Shown here: positions 57,904 through 64,000 of the stretch, piece after piece
How the letters are laid out: each line of letters begins with the position of its first letter
How positions within the stretch are numbered: position 1 is the first letter of the stretch
Assembly (NCBI GenBank): GCA_003117195.1
Contig: BDSI01000144.1
Coordinates: forward strand, 1-64,000
DNA length: 64,000 nucleotides
Origin: Eudorina sp. 2006-703-Eu-15
Lineage: Eukaryota > Chlorophyta > Chlorophyceae > Chlamydomonadales > Volvocaceae
Direction of reading: 5' to 3'
Notes under the pieces: generated by a model
Told to the model about the DNA's origin: nothing
Seen by the model: the letters and a program-made list of their open reading frames with translations, nothing else
Database searches by the model: none
Translations under genes and position numbers: made by a program

Positions 57904-57993
<90 letters not shown>

Positions 57994-58236
57994 CTCCGTC
58001 CCCCCTCTCAAACCACCACCCCTACGCCTCCCAGTACCCCTCCCCTCCCCTTCTCCCCCACCCTTTAGCACTCCACCTCCCCATTCATCCCCCTCCCCTC
58101 CGGCCACCCTCCTTTCCCCTTTCCCCTTGGCCCCTCCTCCTCCCCCTTTTATGGATTCCCCACTCCCCGCTCCCCGCTCCCCACTCACCGCCGCGCGGCC
58201 GCCCTCTCGACCGGTTTCGGAGCCCGGCACCGCCAC
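57077..58236. other. No gene supported; holds a full SINE-like element
   Basis: Between the low-complexity exon and the 3' part of the 58-64 kb gene. The downstream exons of that gene may lie in 58.0-58.2 kb but are not resolvable. The CA-tailed element occupies 57565-57991. Confidence 0.4.
57565..57991 (+). mobile_element. CA-tailed SINE-like element, long copy
   Basis: Starts CAGTTGGCTGAAGGACAACA, directly after a short CA run, and ends GCAGATATGTAACGATTCAC with an 85-base (CA)n tail. The body of ~340 bases matches 39490-39852 in reverse. Confidence 0.82.
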
Positions 58237-59257
58237 CTGCACCCTGGCCTTCCAGTTGGCGCCGCTGTGGGCGACCTCGCGACACCAGGCGTTGGGGGAC
58301 AGCACCGAACAGACCCGGGGGGTGCCACCGCCGCCGCCACCCCCTCCCCTTCCACCTCCCCCGCCCCCTCTCCCTCCTGCCCCCCGGGGGACTGCCCCCG
58401 GCGGCGGCCGTGACGTCGTCGTCACGGCCAGCAGCTGCACCGGGGTGCCCCCCAGGCGGTTGGACACCGGGGTCTGGTAGGTGAGGCCGGGGGCGCAGAC
58501 CGCTAGGGCGTAGGGCGGCCCCTGGGGGGGCGGGCCATGGCCCCCGGACGGCAGGCGCCACAGGTACTGTGGGAGGGTGGGGGAAGGGCGAGGGGAGGGG
58601 AGGCAAAAAGGGGGAGGGGGGGGGAGAGAGGAAGAGTGTTGGGGAGGAAAGTGTGGAAGGGGGGGACCGCACGCAGCAAGTGGGGTCTGCGGGTCGTACA
58701 TGACATAAGCTGCGCGGGGACCAATCCCCGTTTGTCAACAAAGACATCGAAACAACTCCACACTCGCCCCCTCCCCTTCCTTCCCCTCCCCTACCCATTT
58801 CCCACACACCCCTCTTCCCTCCCCTCCCTCCCCTGACTTCCCCTCCCAGTCCTCGCCCCCACCCCTTGACTCACGGCGCCGTTGGGTCCGCTCAGCTCGT
58901 AGCCGCCCCCCCAGAACGCAGCCGCCAACAGCTCCGCCGCCTCCGGATCCACCTCGGCCAGCGGCGCCAACACGGACCGCAACAGCTGCTCCGGCTGGTG
59001 CTGGTGCTGAACCCCCACCGCCCCTTCCTGCTGCTGCTGCTGCTGCTGCTGCGGCTGCTGCTGCGGCTGCTGCACGGGTTGCTGTGGGACGCTCCCTGAG
59101 GGGTCAGGCGCCAGCTGCGGCGGCGGATGGGGCGGCCCGACCCGCCCCCCTCCCCCTCCCCCTCCCCCTCCCCCTCCCACTCGCGGCTGCTGCTGCTGTT
59201 CCGTTTGCGGCGGCGGCGGCGGCATCACGGCGGACCGAGGCGCAGCTTTGCCGCTCC

Positions 59258-59291
<34 letters not shown>

Positions 59292-60271
59292 CCGCGGCCG
59301 CTTTCTGGTCGGCGGGCGGCGGGCGGTGCGCCCACCGCCGCCGTCGCCGTCACCACCACCACCACCACCACCACCACCACCACCACCACCGCCGACAACC
59401 TCAACAAAATCATCTTCATCTTCATCATCACCATCAGAAGCAGCACAGCCGTCGTCGCCGTCGTCGTCGCCGTCATCGCCGTCATCGTCGACGCGGCGGC
59501 GGCGGCGGCGGTGCCGCAAGGCCTGCAGGTACAGCCTGGACTTGGCCTCAAGCAGCGCGGCGCGACGGGGCCGGTCGGGGGGGCGGAGCAGCGCCGCCGC
59601 CGCCGCGACGGCCGCCGGGGCGGCGGGGGCGGCGGCGGCCGCCACCCTCGCGGCGCGCACCGCCGCCGCCGCCGTCGCGACCCAGGAGTCGGGCGGCGGC
59701 GGCGGCGGCGTCAGGACGGGGACGGCGACGATCTGGTCGTTGGTCGTACGGGGCTCGTACTGCCAACGGTAGTACGACACGGGTGGCCGGCCGACCTGGG
59801 CGGGCGGGCGGAGGAGGAGGAGGAGGAGGAGGAGGAGAGGCACACACGCATGCTATATCACATACACTCCGTTCAACAGCGCCCCCCCCCCCGCCCAACC
59901 CGCCCGCGAACACGCACCTCACTGCCCGCTGGCCCCCGCAGGGCCCCCTCCCTCCCTCTCTCCCTCCCCGCTCCCTCCCCCTCCCCTCTCCCAACCCGAC
60001 CCTCTTCTCCCAAAGCGACCCTCCCACCTCCTCCCCCTCGCCCTCCTCCCCCCTTCTACACCCACCACCTCCACACGCAACGTGTGGTCCCACGTGTCGG
60101 TGGCCTCCGAACTCAGGTTGCACTCCCACAGCGCCAAGTCGGGAGGCAGCAGCATCAGACGGGGCGGCGGCGGAGGCGGCGGAGGCGGAGGTGGCGGCGA
60201 AGGCGGCTGCCGGACAACGGCCCCCGCCCCGCGTCCCCCTCCACGCTTCGAGGGCGCCGCTGCTGCGCCCT

Positions 60272-60303
<32 letters not shown>

Positions 60304-60586
60304 TCCGCCTCTGCCGTCGGCTCCTGGCGTCGGAGCTCCGCCGCCTCCCTCGCCAGCACGAACACGGAGTGCAGCAGGCCGTCGCGCACCGCCCCGCCCA
60401 CCACCCGACACAGCCCCCGCCGCTGCAGTTCCCGCAGCTGAGGCAGGTGACGGGCCACCAGACCCTCACAAGGCGTCAGGAAGCCGCCGCCGGCGGAGCC
60501 GCCGGCTCCACCGCCGCCGCCGGCGGAGCCGGCGGCGGGCGACGGCGGCCGCTGTGGGGGTGCAGGTGCGGCGGATGCGGAGGGCC

Positions 60587-60644
<58 letters not shown>

Positions 60645-61773
60645 GTCTGGTGGTAATGGCGCGGCGGCTGCAGGTGCGCCGGTGGCAGGTGCGTCGCCAT
60701 CGCCGTCGCCGTCGCCGTCCGTCTCCGCCTCCGTGCCCGGCTCCACGGGCAGCCGCAGCAGCAGCACTCGGGGGTGGAGGCGGAGGGCGGCGGGGTCCTG
60801 GGCCTCGATACGGGCCATCGCCTTAGGCCAAAGGGGGGCCCCGGGGGGTGCCGTACATATGAGGGGAGGACGTGCGTGTGGTGTTTGGGGGCCCGGGGGG
60901 TAAGGGGCAGGTGCAGGGCGGTTGGCAGCACGAGAAACCCCCAACCCTTGTTTCCAAGTACACGCCAGCGCACAAGCGCTGTGAGCGGGGTGGAACAACC
61001 GTACGACAGCCGGCCCCTAGAGCTCGTGTGTGGGAGCCGGAGCCGTACATCAGGGGGCGGCGGGGGGGCGGGGGGTGGACGCGGGGAAACGCAGCGCGGT
61101 GGTGTTGTTGGCGGCGGCGATGCGGCGAATGTACGGCAAAAACCTACCGGCGGAGGGGCGGGTACGGAGCCGTAGCCGTACAAGGCGCTGACGAGCTGCA
61201 GTACGGCCTCAAGCGCCCCCCGTTCCTGCTCCTCCAGCCCCAACCACTCGGCGGGGTCGACGGCTGGCTGCGGCGGCGGGGACACCACCGGGGGCGCAGG
61301 GCGCGGCCGCGGCCCCGGACCCGGTGTCGACCTCTTCGCCTTCGTCTTGTTCTCCTGCCACTCCTCTTCCTCTTCTTCCTCTTCTTCCTCTTCGTCCTCC
61401 TCCTCCTCCTCCTCCTCTTCGTCTTCTTCCGCCGCCACAGCACCCGCCGCGGGTATCACGGGCGCTGTACCCGCCGCCGTACCCGCCGCCGCCGCCGTTG
61501 CAGCTGCTGATGCAGCAACAGCAGCTGTTCGGTCAAGGGCTAACCCCGCCTCCATCTCCTCCTCCTCCTTCTCGTCTGCCTCCGCCGCCGCCGCCGCGTC
61601 CTCCTCCGCCTCCTCCTCCTCGTCGGCCCTGCTCCGCACGCCGCCGCCGCCCCGCCCCGCCACCTGCCCCACCCCCCGAGCCCCCAACCGACACCCCAGC
61701 TGCGGCCGCTCCCCGGGCCGCTGCCGAGCCCCCGCCGGACTGCCGTACCGACCCGCCCGGATGCGGCCGTGCC

Positions 61774-61807
<34 letters not shown>

Positions 61808-64000
61808 GGCCCCAGCACCGTCACCCTCACCCTCACCACCATCCCCACCCCCACCTCCCTCACCCCCACCCCCACCTCCCTCACCCCCACCCCCACCCTC
61901 ACCCCCACCACCGCCCCCCAGGGGACAGTTGCTCCCCGGCGGCGGCGGCCCCAGGCGACCCAGCGGCGAGGCCTGCTGCGACCACCGCCGCGCCACGCCC
62001 GAGAGCAGCGACCCACGGGTCATCACACCGTACGGCTGCTGCTGCTGCGTCTGCGGCGGTGACGGTGGCGACGGCGGACTCAATCCGAAGCTGACCTCCG
62101 GCGGCCGCTGCTGCTGCTGCTGCAACCGCCGCCGCACGTTGGCGGCGGCGGCGGGTGCGGCGGCGGCGCTGTCGGGCGGCGACGTCCAGCGGGGTCGGCG
62201 CGGCGGCGACGGAAGCCCGCCCTGCGACCCGTCGCCGCCGTCGCCGCCGCCGCCGGGACCCCACCATTGGGGACTGGACAGTCGGACATCGGGCCGCGGC
62301 CCCTTCCTGTCCCTCCTGTCCCTCAAGTCCTTCCCGTCCTTCGGGTCCTTCTGTTCCCTCTTGTCGGCGGACGCCAGCCAGTCACCCAGGGAGAGGGGCT
62401 CGAGGCAGGGAGAGGGGCTGCCGTCCGCTGTCGGCGACACCGCCATCCGAGACGCCCCCACGGGCGGGTCCCCCGGGTCGGCCTCCCCGGGTGCAGCCGC
62501 CGCCGGTGGTGGTGATGCTGGTGGTGGTGATGCTGGTGGTGGTGGTGGCTGTAGCGCCTGAAGAGGCTGCGATGGCGGTGGCTGTGGTGGCGTTGGCTGC
62601 GATGGCTGTGATGGCTGTGATGGTGGTGCTGGTGGTGGTGGTGGCGTTGGCTGCGATGGCTGTGATGGCTTCGGTGGCTGCGATGGCTGCGGTGGCTGCA
62701 GTTGTGGCGGCAGCGGCCGTGCTGGCTGAGGAGGTGGGTGTGGTGCCGGCGGCGGCAGCAGCGGCTCGCCCGCCGGAGGTCCCTCCGCCCTTCTTCCCGC
62801 CACCGCCGTCCCGCCAGCCGCTACGGCCCGGCTGAGTGGCGAGGCGGGCGGCGGCGGACGCGCCGGTGTGGTTGCAGCAGCGCCAGCACCACCAGCGGCC
62901 GCATCCCGGCTTGGGCTCTGGCTTGCGCTTGGGCTTGGGCTCTGGCTTGGGCTCTGGCTTGGGCTTGGGCTTGGGGCTGTGGTTGCGGCTGTGGTTGCGG
63001 CTTGCGCTTGCGGTTGGGCTGAGGCGGGGTTGGGGTTGAGGCTGGGGCTGGGGCTGGGGCTGGGGCTGGGGCTGGGGCTGGGGCTGGGGCTGGGCTGGGG
63101 CTGGGGCTGGGGCTGGGGCTGGGCTGGGGCTGGGGCTGGGGCTGGGGCTGGGCTGGGGCTGGGGCTGGGGCTGGGGCTGGGGCTGGGGCGTCTTGCTGTG
63201 GTTGGGGCTGGGGCTGGGATAGGGGATGGGCCTGTGGTTGCGGTTGTGGTTGCTGGGCTTGGGGTCAAGGTCGGGGTCGGGGTCGGCGTCGGGGTCGGGC
63301 TTGGGGTGGGGGATGGGGTTGCGGGTCCCCCAGCCGCAGCGGCCAAAGCGCGGAAGGCCGCCGCCGCCGCCGCCGCCACCCAGCCTGCCGCCGCCGAGGC
63401 GGTTTCAGAGCGCAAGGCCGTACATGCAAACCCATCCGGCCCATCTGCTTCGACGGCTCCTGGTTTCGGGGCGGAGGTGATTGTTTCGGAGGCTCCAGCG
63501 CTTCCCGCACCGGCGCCGCCTGCTTCATCAACCGCCGCGGCCCCCGCACCCACACCCCCGCCCTCTGCTCCAGTGGCCAGCGGAGCCGCAGTCCGGCCAG
63601 GTCTGGATGCGGCACCTGGGGGCATCGCAAGAGGACGCTGGTGCACGGCTTGGGCCTGGGCTTGGACTTGGGTTTGGGTTTGGGCTTGGGAGACGGCAGC
63701 CGAAACTGACTGCATAGAAAGTGCAGGAGCAGCAGCAGCAGTAGCAACAGCCGGTGTTGCTGCTGCTGCAAGTCCGGGCCGTGTCACCTGGCCAGCCTTC
63801 GGCGGCTTTGCTGCGGCGATCGGCGACGCTGCGGCCACCGTCGTCGCGGCCGCCGCCTCCGCCGCCACGGCGGCAGCGGAGGAGGGTGATGCCGCCGCCT
63901 GCGCCGTCGTTGCGGCGTCGAGTGTAGCCACCGCCGTCCGCCTGGCCTTTCGCGGCTTGGCTGCAGCAGCGACAGGCTGCAAACCCTCCACCGCAACTGC
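58237..64000 (-). CDS. Unrecognised large protein, at least four phase-0 exons (5' partial)
   Basis: Exons in gene order: 64000(+)-61148, 60821-60069, 59795-58875, 58566-58237 (last donor tentative). All are phase 0, giving over 1,600 codons. The first exon is mostly disordered (Ala, Pro, SPSPSP/QPQPQP from a GGGGCT array at 63040-63190, and an acidic EEEEDEEEEE run). It ends in AEWLGLEEQERGALEAVLQL. Folded-looking parts follow: RIEAQDPAALRLHPRVLLLRLPV; TPCEGLVARHLPQLRELQRR; DLALWECNLSSEATDTWDHT; VSYYRWQYEPRTTNDQIVAV; EVDPEAAELLAAAFWGGGYE; YLWRLPSGG; ALAVCAPGLTYQTPVSNRLG. I cannot name the family. No start is visible inside the window, and the stop was not found. Confidence 0.6.
63040..63192 (-). 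repeat. GGGGCT hexamer array in a coding exon
   Basis: Some 25 units of GGGGCT with three GGGCT slips that switch the minus-strand peptide between Ser-Pro, Gln-Pro and Ala-Pro repeats without a stop. Confidence 0.92.

Noticed and set aside
60385..60420. VGGAVRDGLL as a tRNA nucleotidyltransferase/poly(A) polymerase motif
   Set aside because: The short match to the GGxVRD signature stands alone: no downstream catalytic DxD and no head-domain context in the exon.
59084..60826. 580- and 509-codon + frames opposite the 58-64 kb gene
   Set aside because: Arg/Pro-rich shadows without splice support; the minus strand gives four phase-consistent exons.

Overview
The window is GC-rich nuclear DNA from a green alga, most likely a volvocine chlorophyte (Chlamydomonas/Volvox relatives). 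The grounds are intron-dense genes with GT..AG junctions, G-rich donor and C-rich acceptor sides, long Ala/Gly/Gln/His homopeptides inside coding exons, TGTAA motifs after stop codons, a plant-type Rab18/RabC GTPase, and abundant CA, CCCA and GGGGCT microsatellites. The genus cannot be set from sequence alone.

Layout. (1) 1-11.2 kb, + strand: the 3' part of an importin-13/transportin-SR type karyopherin in about 15 exons; its 5' end lies before the window. (2) 12.4-12.7 kb: an orphan exon for a small one-span membrane protein. (3) 14.9-18.3 kb, - strand: a complete seven-exon Rab18/RabC GTPase of 203 aa. (4) 20.4-25.6 kb, - strand: a complete nine-exon TPX2-family microtubule protein of 440 aa. 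(5) 23-31 kb: decayed LINE sequence, a 65-bp minisatellite and a CA-tailed SINE-like element. (6) 31.7-34.7 kb, - strand: a complete five-exon secreted protein of 398 aa made of four Cys-rich (PAN/apple-like) domains, one per phase-1 exon. (7) 36.3-37.8 kb: a broken partial copy of the giant gene at 46-53 kb. (8) 38.8-39.5 kb: an unrecognised basic-tailed ORF. (9) 40.4-41.9 kb, + strand: a decayed two-domain relative of the Cys-rich gene, interrupted by a hAT-type MITE. (10) 43.4-45.2 kb: a second LINE copy. (11) 46.4-53.6 kb, + strand: one open exon of about 2,400 codons, very rich in Gln, His, Ala, Gly and Pro. (12) 56.7-57.1 kb, - strand: a low-complexity terminal exon. (13) 58.2-64 kb, - strand: at least four phase-0 exons (over 1,600 codons) of an unrecognised protein whose 5' end lies beyond the window.

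The main discovery candidate concerns introns rather than any one gene. Twelve copies of a 25-55 bp sequence sit inside introns of the importin and Rab genes and before the giant exon. Relative to the host gene, sense copies lie on the acceptor side and antisense copies lie just after the donor, without exception. These introns therefore carry terminal inverted repeats, as expected of introner-like, transposon-derived introns. A 506-bp hAT-like MITE occurs twice, once in an importin intron and once inside a coding exon at a point where it could be spliced out in frame.

The genes do not form an operon or pathway. Nuclear import, vesicle traffic, spindle assembly and secretion genes are simply neighbours separated by repeat-rich DNA.
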